From assembly GCA_021648425.1 (NCBI GenBank), contig JAKISV010000036.1, positions 1-19,128 on the forward strand: 19,128 nt of DNA. The letters run 5' to 3'. This stretch comes from Rhizobiaceae bacterium (lineage in GTDB: Bacteria; Pseudomonadota; Alphaproteobacteria; Rhizobiales; Rhizobiaceae). A model generated the notes under the pieces. The model was given only the letters and a program-made list of their open reading frames with translations. It was not told where the DNA came from and made no database searches. This document shows, piece after piece, positions 1 through 7,746 of the stretch; within the stretch, counting starts at the first letter, position 1; every line of letters begins with the position of its first letter. Position numbers and translations under genes: made by a program.

Positions 1-6
1 ATAACC

Positions 7-46
7 ATGGTTAATATATGCAAGGTATGGTTAATATATGCGAGGT
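7..46. repeat. Two-copy tandem 20-bp direct repeat
   Basis: The unit ATGGTTAATATATGCAAGGT at 7-26 is repeated head to tail at 27-46 with a single change (CAAGGT to CGAGGT). It lies in AT-rich DNA about 110 bp upstream of the methionine-rich gene that starts at 159. A TTGACA hexamer follows at 72-77, so the repeat would sit just upstream of a possible promoter, as an activator site might. No -10 box of comparable quality follows, so a regulatory role is inference. It could equally be the edge of a larger repeat that continues outside the window. Confidence 0.6.
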
Positions 47-158
47 TACGAATATTTAATATATTTACAAATTGACATTCCAGCTGCTGTAGGTGCTAGC
101 AGTAGGATAAATCTTGGTGGATTTTCCAAGATGCCTATTAACAAACAAGGACAACACA

Positions 159-674
159 ATGAAACGCAGTCTAATAATCGCCACTGCCACATTGATGGTA
201 ATTTCTGTAGCATCACCTCAATTTTCAACCGCGTTTGCACAGGAAACAACTCCGCAAAAACAAACGGAAGGCATGATGAAAGATGACAAAATGCCTGGCC
301 AAAAAGGTATGATGAAAGATGGTGCAAAGCCTTCCCACGCTGGCAAAAAGGGCATGATGAAACAAAATAGTGCCAAGCATGGAATGCAGGGCATGAGCGG
401 TATGATGGGCATGATGAAACAAATGCAAAAAATGCGTAAAAACATGATGAGCATGAATTTTGTTGTGCGTGAAAAACCTTATTCGAACGACGATATCAAA
501 CGCCTGATTGACGGTCGTCTCGCAAAAAACGGTTTTTCCAGGTTAATGGCCGGTGATGTTGCAGACGGCAAAAAAGAAGGCGCAGCCCTTGTTGATGTGG
601 TTTCAGCCAAAGGCGAATTTCTGTTCAAAGTTCGTGTTAACAGAAAAACCGGCAAAGCAGTTATTATTGACTAA
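159..674 (+). CDS. Secreted methionine-rich small protein of unknown function
   Basis: This encodes 171 residues. The start at 159 is chosen because AAGGA (147-151) lies 7 nt upstream and because it opens a signal peptide: K2-R3, a hydrophobic stretch at about 5-19, and an A-F-A/Q cleavage site near residue 27. An upstream in-frame start at 114 would bury the signal. Residues 38-99 are extremely rich in Met (18 in about 62) and contain four GMMK units at 38, 50, 65 and 84, plus two His. Such Met/His-rich periplasmic segments often bind copper(I) or silver, but that is inference. The C-terminal part (about 104-171) looks like a small globular domain ending in a V-N-R-K-T-G-K-A strand-turn pattern reminiscent of PepSY-type domains. 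A hairpin terminator follows, so the gene is probably monocistronic. I do not recognise a named family. Confidence 0.8.
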   Translation: MKRSLIIATATLMVISVASPQFSTAFAQETTPQKQTEGMMKDDKMPGQKGMMKDGAKPSHAGKKGMMKQNSAKHGMQGMSGMMGMMKQMQKMRKNMMSMNFVVREKPYSNDDIKRLIDGRLAKNGFSRLMAGDVADGKKEGAALVDVVSAKGEFLFKVRVNRKTGKAVIID

Positions 675-690
675 GCCCGGCATTCTGACG

Positions 691-723
691 CAGGGGACGG
701 CCTTGCCCTCCCCTGTTTCTTTC
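691..723 (+). terminator. Rho-independent terminator of the Met-rich gene
   Basis: CAGGGGA (691-697) pairs perfectly with TCCCCTG (709-715) around an 11-nt loop and is followed by TTTCTTTC (716-723). It begins 17 bp after the stop codon at 672-674. The T tract is only on the plus-strand side, so it serves the Met-rich gene rather than the convergent desaturase gene that ends at 740. Confidence 0.65.
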
Positions 724-739
724 ACCAGTCTGGAAATCT

Positions 740-1702
740 TTACCCTTGAGGTGCAGCAGATTTTTTGGCCGCCGCCTCAGCCCAGTGATCACTCCAAACT
801 TCGCGAAACAGGCCTGTAACATAGCCTCGAGTCAAATGGGCGTTTTTGGCAAATTCATCATTACTCATCAAAATTTTATTGAGTTTGGGCAGATTGAAAA
901 ACGGCACACTTGGATATAGATGGTGATCAAGATGAAAATTGAGATGATGAGGGCAAAAGAATATTCGCTCCCACCAATAAGGCAATAAAGTACGCGAACT
1001 TTTCAATAATTTGCTGTGATCCATCGTTGGCCCGAAGTGGTCGGCAACCGAGCGAATATATAAAAACAGAAAAAACAGCGTGAATGATGGAATAAACCAG
1101 TAAAGAAAATACTGCTTCCATGTCCCCGTTATCGTGAATGCCGTTGCTATGATAACGAAATAGAGCACACGTAGTAACTTGTAGCGCCGGTCAAACAAGT
1201 CATCTGATTTGATCCGCGTGAGCATTGATTTCATATCACGAAGCGAACTCAGTGCTACAAAATAACCTAAAAGATTAAGGATTGAAAAGCGCATTTCCTG
1301 CGGGAAAGTAAATTCACGGCTGCCAAGTTTAATTGACCAGTCCGGGTCTTTATCAGTATTGAGATAGCGGTGATGGGGTAGATGATTGCGCCGATAACCG
1401 TCAATGGTCGCAAGAATTGGCCAGGCCAAAAATAAGTCACCAACCCAGTCGCTCGCCGCCTTGTTGTTGATAAACCGATAATGGGCAAAATCGTGAATAA
1501 GCCCTGATAAGGCATGCATTCGCCCACCAATGATTGCGGCAGCCAGCAACCACACCAGCCAGCTTTGCGACCACTCACTGATAATAATCGCCGCAAATAT
1601 AACCGCCCAGTCGAACGTCAATGCTGCCACTACTTTCCATGGCTGCAATTGAGACAACTGCTTGAGTTCCCTCGCACTGATATAATTTAACTTGTTAGAC
1701 AT
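740..1702 (-). CDS. Membrane fatty acid desaturase family protein
   Basis: A 320-residue integral-membrane di-iron desaturase (FA_desaturase family). The three histidine boxes that bind the iron pair are visible: HDFAH at 70-74, HLPHH at 107-111 and HLDHH at 257-261, with an extra His at R-S-V-A-D-H (217-222). Hydrophobic segments lie at about 24-42, 48-60, 177-193 and 199-216. The family uses O2 and an electron donor to introduce a double bond or hydroxyl into an acyl chain or related lipid; the substrate cannot be read from the sequence. It starts with ATG at 1700-1702 and has no strong Shine-Dalgarno. It lies 121 bp downstream of the AidB-like gene on the same strand, so read-through from that gene is possible but not shown. 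A carotenoid ketolase or hydroxylase is a less likely alternative. Confidence 0.85.
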   Translation of the reverse strand: MSNKLNYISARELKQLSQLQPWKVVAALTFDWAVIFAAIIISEWSQSWLVWLLAAAIIGGRMHALSGLIHDFAHYRFINNKAASDWVGDLFLAWPILATIDGYRRNHLPHHRYLNTDKDPDWSIKLGSREFTFPQEMRFSILNLLGYFVALSSLRDMKSMLTRIKSDDLFDRRYKLLRVLYFVIIATAFTITGTWKQYFLYWFIPSFTLFFLFLYIRSVADHFGPTMDHSKLLKSSRTLLPYWWERIFFCPHHLNFHLDHHLYPSVPFFNLPKLNKILMSNDEFAKNAHLTRGYVTGLFREVWSDHWAEAAAKKSAAPQG

Positions 1703-1823
1703 CTATATACCCACACCACTTTACAACCCCGTTTACCCGGCGCAAACTATATACGAAAATCAAAATTCCGCAATAGTATCGCCAAATCGGGGCGCAAACC
1801 GGGTTGTGCTTTTCCCTTCACCT

Positions 1824-3491
1824 TCAGGGGTACCAGCTATCCAGCATTCCCCTCACATCATGTCGGTTATCCAGCATGCCGTATGTTGACCGCCACAATC
1901 CGCCCAGCCGGGATTCAATAAACGCATCGGCCAGTTCTCCCAGTTTCAGGCGCTTCATTTCAGCCGCTGCAGCAGTTAAAGCCAGCTGTTCTGTCAATAT
2001 TCGCGCTGACCCAGGGTCGGCACTGGCCATACCCGCTGCGGTGCGAATGACGTCGACGGTTTTTGCCGCCCCCTCCCCCAGATCGCGCTCCAGCGTTGTC
2101 AAAACAGTGGGCAGGATTTCGCCACCCTTTGCAATAACCCGCATCACATCCAGACACATGACATTGCCCGATCCCTCCCAGATAGCATTGAGTGGTGCTT
2201 CACGAAAATGCCGGGCAATATTGCCATCTTCTACATATCCGTTGCCCCCCAGACATTCCATCGCCTCATAAACCAGCCCAGGCGTGATTTTGCACACCCA
2301 GTATTTGATTACCGGCGTCATCAACCTGGCATAGGCAGCCTGCGCGGGGTCTTTTGCAGCATTGTCATAAGCCTGTGCCAACCGCATGCAAAGTGCCGTA
2401 GCAGCAGCCACATCAATCGCCATATCTGCCAGTACCCGGCTCATCAACGGTTGATCAATCAGCTTTTCTCCAAACACTTTGCGATAGCGGCAATGGTGCA
2501 CTGCTTCAGCCAGCGCAGCACGCATCAATCCCGCCGAGGCTACTGAACAATCCAGCCGCGTCAGGGTAACCATTTCCAGGATTGTTGAAATCCCTTTACC
2601 TGTGTCACCGATCAGATGTGCCAGAACACCATCGAATTCAACTTCCGTTGACGCATTGGAACGATTACCAAGTTTATTTTTAAGCCGTTGAAAACGCAGA
2701 CCGTTGGCATCCCCATTGGGCAATATTCGTGGCACAAGAAAACATGAAAGTTGTTGATTGGAATCTTTTGCCGAGGTTTGTGCCAGCATCAAAAACGCAT
2801 CACACATCGGCGCTGACATAAACCACTTGTGACCGGTCAGTTTCCACAAACCATCGCTGGTTTCGATCGCTTTAGTGGTGTTGGAGCGAACATCGGTTCC
2901 GCCCTGCTTCTCGGTCATACCCATGCCGATGGTAAGTCCGGTTTTTTGTACCGGCGGTTTACTGCTGGAGTCGTATTGGCGTGTTTGAATGCGCGGCAGC
3001 CATTCATTGGCAACGCTGGCAGAGCGCATGATCGCCGCTATCGCCGCATTGGTCATGGTTATTGGGCATAAATGCCCTACGTCCACACCAGCACTCATAT
3101 AATATTTAGCCGCCCGAACCTTATTGCGGCAACCGCGCTCCGCGGCACCTTCATCCCATATTGAATTGTGCATCCCCGCACTGACAGAGCGCCGCATCAG
3201 CGCGTGATAAGCCGGATGGAACTCCACCAGATCAATGCGGTTTCCCTTGGCATCATGGGTGTTTAAGATTGGCTGATGGGCATTCGCCAGTCGCCCCAGC
3301 TCAAGGGTCTCTTTTTGCCCCGACCACTGGCCATGGCTATTGAGTTCATCCTGAACGGGTTTAGGCACATCACTACAAACGATTTGTAGCAACGGGTCAT
3401 TCTGCCAGGAATTAAAACCACCAAACATCGGTGACTGGTTTTCAACCAGATGAGTGGCAATGCCGGTATTTTCTAATTGTGATTCTGTCAT
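1824..3491 (-). CDS. aidB: AidB-type acyl-CoA dehydrogenase family protein
   Basis: A 555-residue flavoprotein of the acyl-CoA dehydrogenase fold, close in length to E. coli AidB (541). Recognisable segments include the FAD-contacting MTEKQGGTDV (192-201), GHKWFMS (220-226), K-L-G-N-R-S-N-A-S in the beta domain, and a C-terminal helical domain with C-L-G-G-N-G-Y and I-W-E-G-S-G-N-V-M-C-L-D-V. These match the AidB subfamily rather than ordinary short-chain acyl-CoA dehydrogenases. In E. coli, AidB is induced in the adaptive response to alkylation, binds DNA and has weak isovaleryl-CoA dehydrogenase activity; its exact role is unsettled. No alkB, ada or alkA gene is adjacent, so an alkylation role here is by homology only. 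The ATG at 3489-3491 lacks a clear Shine-Dalgarno, and an inverted repeat lies directly upstream. Confidence 0.85.
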   Translation of the reverse strand: MTESQLENTGIATHLVENQSPMFGGFNSWQNDPLLQIVCSDVPKPVQDELNSHGQWSGQKETLELGRLANAHQPILNTHDAKGNRIDLVEFHPAYHALMRRSVSAGMHNSIWDEGAAERGCRNKVRAAKYYMSAGVDVGHLCPITMTNAAIAAIMRSASVANEWLPRIQTRQYDSSSKPPVQKTGLTIGMGMTEKQGGTDVRSNTTKAIETSDGLWKLTGHKWFMSAPMCDAFLMLAQTSAKDSNQQLSCFLVPRILPNGDANGLRFQRLKNKLGNRSNASTEVEFDGVLAHLIGDTGKGISTILEMVTLTRLDCSVASAGLMRAALAEAVHHCRYRKVFGEKLIDQPLMSRVLADMAIDVAAATALCMRLAQAYDNAAKDPAQAAYARLMTPVIKYWVCKITPGLVYEAMECLGGNGYVEDGNIARHFREAPLNAIWEGSGNVMCLDVMRVIAKGGEILPTVLTTLERDLGEGAAKTVDVIRTAAGMASADPGSARILTEQLALTAAAAEMKRLKLGELADAFIESRLGGLWRSTYGMLDNRHDVRGMLDSWYP

Positions 3492-3494
3492 GTT

Positions 3495-3515
3495 GCCGAT
3501 TTTAAGCTGATCGGC
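3495..3515. promoter_or_regulatory. Inverted repeat next to the aidB start codon
   Basis: GCCGAT (3495-3500) and ATCGGC (3510-3515) form a perfect 6-bp inverted repeat around a 9-nt spacer, 3 bp upstream of the aidB ATG on the minus strand. It could be an operator or a 5' UTR hairpin limiting access to the start codon. It lies in the short divergent spacer between aidB and pyrB. Regulatory meaning is inferred from position only. Confidence 0.3.
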
Positions 3516-3558
3516 CTAAAATGCCAATTATTATTCACACCATTTAACGTGATGACAC

Positions 3559-3587
3559 TTGTAGAGTCCAATTCAGCAAAGTATATG
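3559..3587 (+). promoter_or_regulatory. Possible pyrB promoter close to the start codon
   Basis: TTGTAG (3559-3564) and TATATG (3582-3587) are separated by 17 bp. If this is a sigma-70-type promoter, transcription would begin near 3594, only a few bases before the pyrB ATG at 3598, giving an almost leaderless message. That would agree with the lack of any Shine-Dalgarno before pyrB. Both boxes match the consensus only partly. Confidence 0.25.
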
Positions 3588-3597
3588 TCCATTTTTG

Positions 3598-4566
3598 ATG
3601 ACCAAAGAAATTTTCCACAAAATTGAATCCTTTCCCCACAAGCATTTGCTGGGCATAGCGCAACTGTCCCCCCACGAAATCAACTACCTGCTTGATCGCG
3701 CCAGCGATGCCATTGAGATAAACCGTCAGGTCGAAAAGAAAAAACCGGTTTTGCGGGGCCGCACCCAGATCAATTTGTTTTTTGAATCCTCCACCCGCAC
3801 CCAGTCATCTTTTGAACTGGCCGGCAAACGCCTGGGCGCAGATGTCATGAACATGTCGGTGGGGGCTTCATCAGTGAAAAAAGGCGAAACCCTGATCGAT
3901 ACCGCCATGACGCTGAATGCCATGCGCCCGGATTTATTAGTCGTGCGCCATCAGGCGGCGGGTGCTGCTGAATTATTGGCTCAAAAAGTCGATTGCGCGG
4001 TGATCAATGCCGGTGATGGTGCCCATGAACATCCCACACAGGCATTGCTCGATGCTCTTACCATTCGCCGAGCCAAGGGAAAACTTGCCCGCCTTACCGT
4101 CGCTATCTGTGGCGATATTCTGCATTCGCGCGTAGCGCGCTCCAATATTCTGCTGCTCAACGCCATGGGCGCGCGGGTCCGCGTTATTGCTCCCTCAACG
4201 CTGTTACCCGTGGGTATCGAGCAACTGGGTGTAGAGGTGTTTCACACCATGAAACAGGGGCTGGAAAATGCCGATGTCATCATGATGCTTCGCTTGCAGC
4301 GTGAAAGAATGTCCGGTGCACTTGTGCCCTCAGTACGCGAATATTTTCATTATTTCGGCCTCGACAGCGAAAAACTGAAATTCGCTAAACCCAACGCAAT
4401 TGTCATGCACCCCGGTCCAATGAATCGCGGGGTGGAAATTTCATCCGCCATTGCTGATGGTCCGCAAAGCGTCATCCAGCAGCAGGTTGAGATGGGCGTA
4501 GCTGTTCGTATGGCCATCATTGAAGAACTGGTGAGACCGACAGGAAAAGGAGGTGGTGATGGTTGA
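3598..4566 (+). CDS. pyrB: Aspartate carbamoyltransferase catalytic subunit
   Basis: A 322-residue cytosolic enzyme that condenses carbamoyl phosphate with L-aspartate, the committed step of pyrimidine synthesis. Visible landmarks are the carbamoyl-phosphate loop S-T-R-T (65-68), K94-K95 in the S-V-K-K-G-E-T loop, R117, HPTQ (145-148) and the C-terminal H-P-G-P-M-N-R-G-V-E-I. The ATG at 3598 is preferred over the adjacent TTG at 3595; a stop at 3562 rules out longer forms. No Shine-Dalgarno precedes it. The 3' end overlaps the next gene by 8 nt, implying translational coupling with the dihydroorotase-like partner. There is no pyrI regulatory subunit, as expected for the Pseudomonas-like class of this enzyme. 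Confidence 0.95.
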   Translation: MTKEIFHKIESFPHKHLLGIAQLSPHEINYLLDRASDAIEINRQVEKKKPVLRGRTQINLFFESSTRTQSSFELAGKRLGADVMNMSVGASSVKKGETLIDTAMTLNAMRPDLLVVRHQAAGAAELLAQKVDCAVINAGDGAHEHPTQALLDALTIRRAKGKLARLTVAICGDILHSRVARSNILLLNAMGARVRVIAPSTLLPVGIEQLGVEVFHTMKQGLENADVIMMLRLQRERMSGALVPSVREYFHYFGLDSEKLKFAKPNAIVMHPGPMNRGVEISSAIADGPQSVIQQQVEMGVAVRMAIIEELVRPTGKGGGDG

Positions 4567-5857
4567 TCAAACTATCCTCATCCAAAACGGGCATCTGGTT
4601 GACCCCTCACAAAACATCGATGGGCCTCATGATATCCTGATTGAAAATGGCCGGATCAGCGACCTTGTACCAAAAGGGAGCCAAACCGGCACGCCCGATA
4701 ATGCCCAAATCATTGACGCCAGAAATCTGCACATATTGCCTGGACTAATCGATGCGCGCGTCTATGTGGGCGAACCGGGCAGTGAATATCGTGAAACCAT
4801 TTCTTCTGCCAGCAAAGCAGCCGCAGCCGGTGGCATTACCGGCTTTATTATGATGCCGGAAACTAATCCCGTTATCGATGATGTATCACTTGTCGATTTT
4901 GTCTGCCGCGCTGCCCGCGACACTGCCATTGTCAATGTTTACCCTTCCGCTTCAATTACAAGAGGTTTCAAAAGCAAGGAACTGACAGAATTCGGTCTAT
5001 TGAAAGAAGCCGGTGCCGTGATGGTGACAGAAGGCAAACACACCATCTCCAACGCCCAAATGCTGCGTCGCGCGCTAACCTACGCCAAAGATTTTGATCT
5101 GGTTGTCGCCCAGGAGACATCCGACCGTGATCTGGTAGCAAATGGTGTCATGAATGAAGGTCTGGCCGCCACTCATCTGGGTTTGCCCGGCATTCCACGC
5201 GAGGCTGAAATAATTCCCCTTGAGCGCGATTTACGCCTGGCCGCACTAACCGGTGGTATTTATCATGCGGCCAAAATCTCAACCGCTGATTCAGCCAAAG
5301 CCATTGCTTATCACAAAGGCAATTCAAACCGGGTTACCGCTGGAATATCAATCAATCACCTGTCCCTCAATGAAAACGATATCGGCCGCTACCGCACATT
5401 CTTCCATATGTCTCCCCCCCTTCGAGCAGAAGAGGATCGACAGGCGATGATCGAAGCCCTTGGTGATGGCACCATTGATATTCTTGTTTCTTCTCATGAC
5501 CCCCAGGATGTAGACACAAAACGCCATCCCTTTGCTGAAGCGGCAACCGGAGCGATAGGTTTGGAGACTTTGTTGGCGGCGGGCCTGCGCCTTGTCCACG
5601 ATGAGCGTATAACGCTGAGCAGGCTTGTCGAGACACTATCAACAAGCCCGGCCGGAATATTCGATCTCCCCGGCGGCAGCCTGCGCAAAGGAAATGCTGC
5701 CGACCTGATATTGGTGGACCTGGATAAACCCTGGGTGATGAGTGAAGACAAAATACTGTCAAAATCTAAAAATTCCCCCTTTGAAGAAGCAAGGTTTACC
5801 GGAAAGGTCTTGCAAACTTTGGTGGCTGGCCGCATAATATACACTAATAACGAGTAG
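4559..5857 (+). CDS. pyrC: Dihydroorotase-like protein lacking metal ligands (PyrC'/PyrX type)
   Basis: A 432-residue amidohydrolase-fold protein of the long dihydroorotase family, with N- and C-terminal beta-sandwich strands. The start is ATG 4559, behind the strong Shine-Dalgarno AAGGAGGT (4547-4554); the in-frame GTGs at 4553 and 4556 lie in or beside it. The catalytic site is missing. The HxH metal motif (D-x-H-x-H) is D-A-R-V-Y at 65-69; the second His of the H-x-x-H-x-S motif is Lys239; the P-H-H-L region reads I-N-H-L with Asn at 266; and the D-H-x-P-H aspartate is Ser312 (S-S-H-D-P-Q, 311-316). An inactive dihydroorotase homologue overlapping pyrB is known in Pseudomonas, where it is needed to assemble active aspartate transcarbamoylase. 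A real dihydroorotase should therefore lie elsewhere in the genome. Many databases would simply call this dihydroorotase. Confidence 0.9.
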   Translation: MVDQTILIQNGHLVDPSQNIDGPHDILIENGRISDLVPKGSQTGTPDNAQIIDARNLHILPGLIDARVYVGEPGSEYRETISSASKAAAAGGITGFIMMPETNPVIDDVSLVDFVCRAARDTAIVNVYPSASITRGFKSKELTEFGLLKEAGAVMVTEGKHTISNAQMLRRALTYAKDFDLVVAQETSDRDLVANGVMNEGLAATHLGLPGIPREAEIIPLERDLRLAALTGGIYHAAKISTADSAKAIAYHKGNSNRVTAGISINHLSLNENDIGRYRTFFHMSPPLRAEEDRQAMIEALGDGTIDILVSSHDPQDVDTKRHPFAEAATGAIGLETLLAAGLRLVHDERITLSRLVETLSTSPAGIFDLPGGSLRKGNAADLILVDLDKPWVMSEDKILSKSKNSPFEEARFTGKVLQTLVAGRIIYTNNE

Positions 5858-5874
5858 AGAGTTGTAGTTACACT

Positions 5875-6489
5875 ATGCCCGATCCCATAAGTTGGTCACT
5901 TGCCCTGCCTTATTTCTTATATGCAATAGCATTTGGCTATGTCATCGGGTCGGTGCCTTTTGGCTTGATATTTACAAGAATGGCCGGATTGGGCGATATA
6001 CGTAAAATCGGCTCCGGTAATATAGGCGCTACCAATGTACTGCGAACCGGTAATATTCCCGTAGCCCTGGCCACCGTTGTTGCTGATATTCTCAAAGGCA
6101 CATTTGCCTATATGATAGTTGAAAATTATTACGGAATTGACATGGCTTTAATGGCAGGCCTTGGCGCTTTCCTGGGCCATTGCTTTTCCATCTGGCTGAA
6201 ATTCAAAGGCGGCAAAGCCGTCGCTACCTATGTCGGAATATTGTTGCCAATCTCCATCAAAGTGGCCCTGATATTTGCAATGTTGTGGATTACGGTAGCT
6301 GCACTCACACGCCATTCCTCAATGGCATCCCTCATCGCGGCAATGGTTACACCGCCTTCGCTTTATATCCTGGGTTATCCCCAGGCCGGAGAACTTTTTG
6401 TACTGCTGACAATAATCGTTGTCATCAAACACCGGGGAAATATCAAACGGCTGTTAAATGGTACCGAGGATAAAATTGGCAGCAGTTAG
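5875..6489 (+). CDS. plsY: Acyl-phosphate:glycerol-3-phosphate acyltransferase PlsY
   Basis: A 204-residue inner-membrane enzyme that transfers the acyl group of acyl phosphate to glycerol 3-phosphate, the first step of phospholipid synthesis. All three conserved cytoplasmic motifs are visible: GSGNIGATNVLR (46-57), FKGGKAVAT (110-118) and the C-terminal KHRGNIKRLLNGTE (185-198). They are separated by hydrophobic segments at about 10-33, 60-80, 88-104, 120-145 and 150-183, matching the usual five-helix topology. It starts with ATG 17 bp after the pyrC-like gene, with only a weak Shine-Dalgarno, and is probably in the same transcript as pyrB. Confidence 0.95.
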   Translation: MPDPISWSLALPYFLYAIAFGYVIGSVPFGLIFTRMAGLGDIRKIGSGNIGATNVLRTGNIPVALATVVADILKGTFAYMIVENYYGIDMALMAGLGAFLGHCFSIWLKFKGGKAVATYVGILLPISIKVALIFAMLWITVAALTRHSSMASLIAAMVTPPSLYILGYPQAGELFVLLTIIVVIKHRGNIKRLLNGTEDKIGSS

Positions 6490-6619
6490 GCCACAAATAT
6501 CTAAAACGTAATTCCGTGGGGGAAGAACAATCACAACCAACAATAACCACTCGCTGCTTGCGGTATCGCAATCCAGATCCGACACGTTCCAGCTGTCGCA
6601 AAAGCAAAAGCTGGACTGG

Positions 6620-7732
6620 TTGCAATTGATTCGAAGCGAGAATGTCGGTCCGGCCACCTTCCGCGATTTAATCAATCATTTTGGCACAGCCAGCAGCGCG
6701 CTTGATGCACTACCGGAACTTTCCAATCGGGCGGGCAAAAAATCGATCAAAATATGCCCCCGCCCACGCGCCGAGAATGAAATGGAAGCAGCTGATCGAC
6801 TGGATATTGAATATATAGGCATGGGGGAGGCAAAATATCCCCGGTATTTAAGAGCCATTGATTACCCCCCACCCCTACTCAGTGTTCGCGGGCGATTGGA
6901 CATGAACAAAAATCCGACACTGGGCATGGTTGGAGCCAGAAATTCATCGCTTTCAGGTCTTAAACTGGCAACGAAATTTGCCAGCGAACTGGGTGAAATT
7001 CCCTATACCATCGTTTCAGGTTTTGCTCGCGGCATAGATGCCGCCGCCCACCGTGCAACACTGGGTAGCGGAACAATCAGCGTACTGGCTGGCGGGGTGG
7101 ATGTGATATTTCCCCCAGAACACGGCGATTTTTATACCCAAATGCTGGAAAGCGGCAATGTATTCGTTAGTGAGATGCCACTCAGCTACCGCCCGCGTGC
7201 CATCGATTTTCCACGTCGAAATCGCATTATCGCCGGAATATCCCTTGGCGTTGTAGTGATTGAAGCAGCCAAACGCTCCGGCTCACTGATAACAGCGCGC
7301 CTTGCCAATGAAGCCGGTCGGCTGGTATTTGCAGTGCCTGGTTCCCCGCTTGATCCGCGCAGTGCCGGCGCAAATTCCCTGCTGAAAAATGGCGCGTTGA
7401 TTGCGTCAGACCCCGCAGATATCGTTGAAGCAATATCACCACTGTTGGATGAACACGCCCATGGGGCAGCATTTGAAACGAAAAAACATTCTCTGGAAGA
7501 TGGGGAAGCGGTTGATAAAGAGGACTTTTCGCCTAGTGAAATTATTACCGACACCAACCACCGTCAATTGATAATGCAGGCGCTTGGCCCAACACCAACT
7601 GATGTCGATGAACTTGTACGCCATTGCCGGTTACCCGTTTCCCATATTCAACTGGTATTGATCGAACTTTCTCTCGCCGGACGCCTTGAGCGCCACCCAG
7701 GTAATATGGTTTCCCTGCTTATGGACGGATAA
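6620..7732 (+). CDS. dprA: DNA-processing protein DprA
   Basis: At least 370 residues. DprA loads RecA on incoming single-stranded DNA during natural transformation. An N-terminal helix-hairpin region precedes the Rossmann-like domain, with M-V-G-A-R-N-S, V-S-G-F-A-R-G-I-D-A-A-A-H, V-L-A-G-G-V-D, P-R-R-N-R-I-I-A-G and A-G-A-N-S-L-L-K-N-G-A, and a C-terminal winged-helix domain at about 310-370. The start is uncertain. The frame is open back to 6512 but has no ATG or GTG; TTG 6620 is the only conventional start, yet it cuts off K-L-D-W, which normally belongs to the conserved N-terminus. An ATC at 6530, followed by Thr-Thr-Asn and preceded by GGGGGA (6518-6523), may be the real start and would add 30 residues. 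It lies 130 bp after plsY and is convergent with the small gene ending at 7747. Confidence 0.9.
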   Translation: MQLIRSENVGPATFRDLINHFGTASSALDALPELSNRAGKKSIKICPRPRAENEMEAADRLDIEYIGMGEAKYPRYLRAIDYPPPLLSVRGRLDMNKNPTLGMVGARNSSLSGLKLATKFASELGEIPYTIVSGFARGIDAAAHRATLGSGTISVLAGGVDVIFPPEHGDFYTQMLESGNVFVSEMPLSYRPRAIDFPRRNRIIAGISLGVVVIEAAKRSGSLITARLANEAGRLVFAVPGSPLDPRSAGANSLLKNGALIASDPADIVEAISPLLDEHAHGAAFETKKHSLEDGEAVDKEDFSPSEIITDTNHRQLIMQALGPTPTDVDELVRHCRLPVSHIQLVLIELSLAGRLERHPGNMVSLLMDG

Positions 7733-7746
7733 TATGCCTTCCACTT

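Noticed and set aside
218..454. Minus-strand hydrophobic reading frame opposite the Met-rich repeat
   Set aside because: The ATG-rich sense repeats read as CAT on the other strand and produce an artificial I/M/P/F-rich frame.
1804..2271. 155-residue plus-strand reading frame over the end of aidB
   Set aside because: It is antisense to a well-conserved gene, Ser/Pro/Ala-rich as expected for a shadow frame, and resembles no family.
5367..5844. Overlapping minus-strand reading frames inside the pyrC-like gene
   Set aside because: They are antisense to a conserved gene and have no translation signal or recognisable domain.
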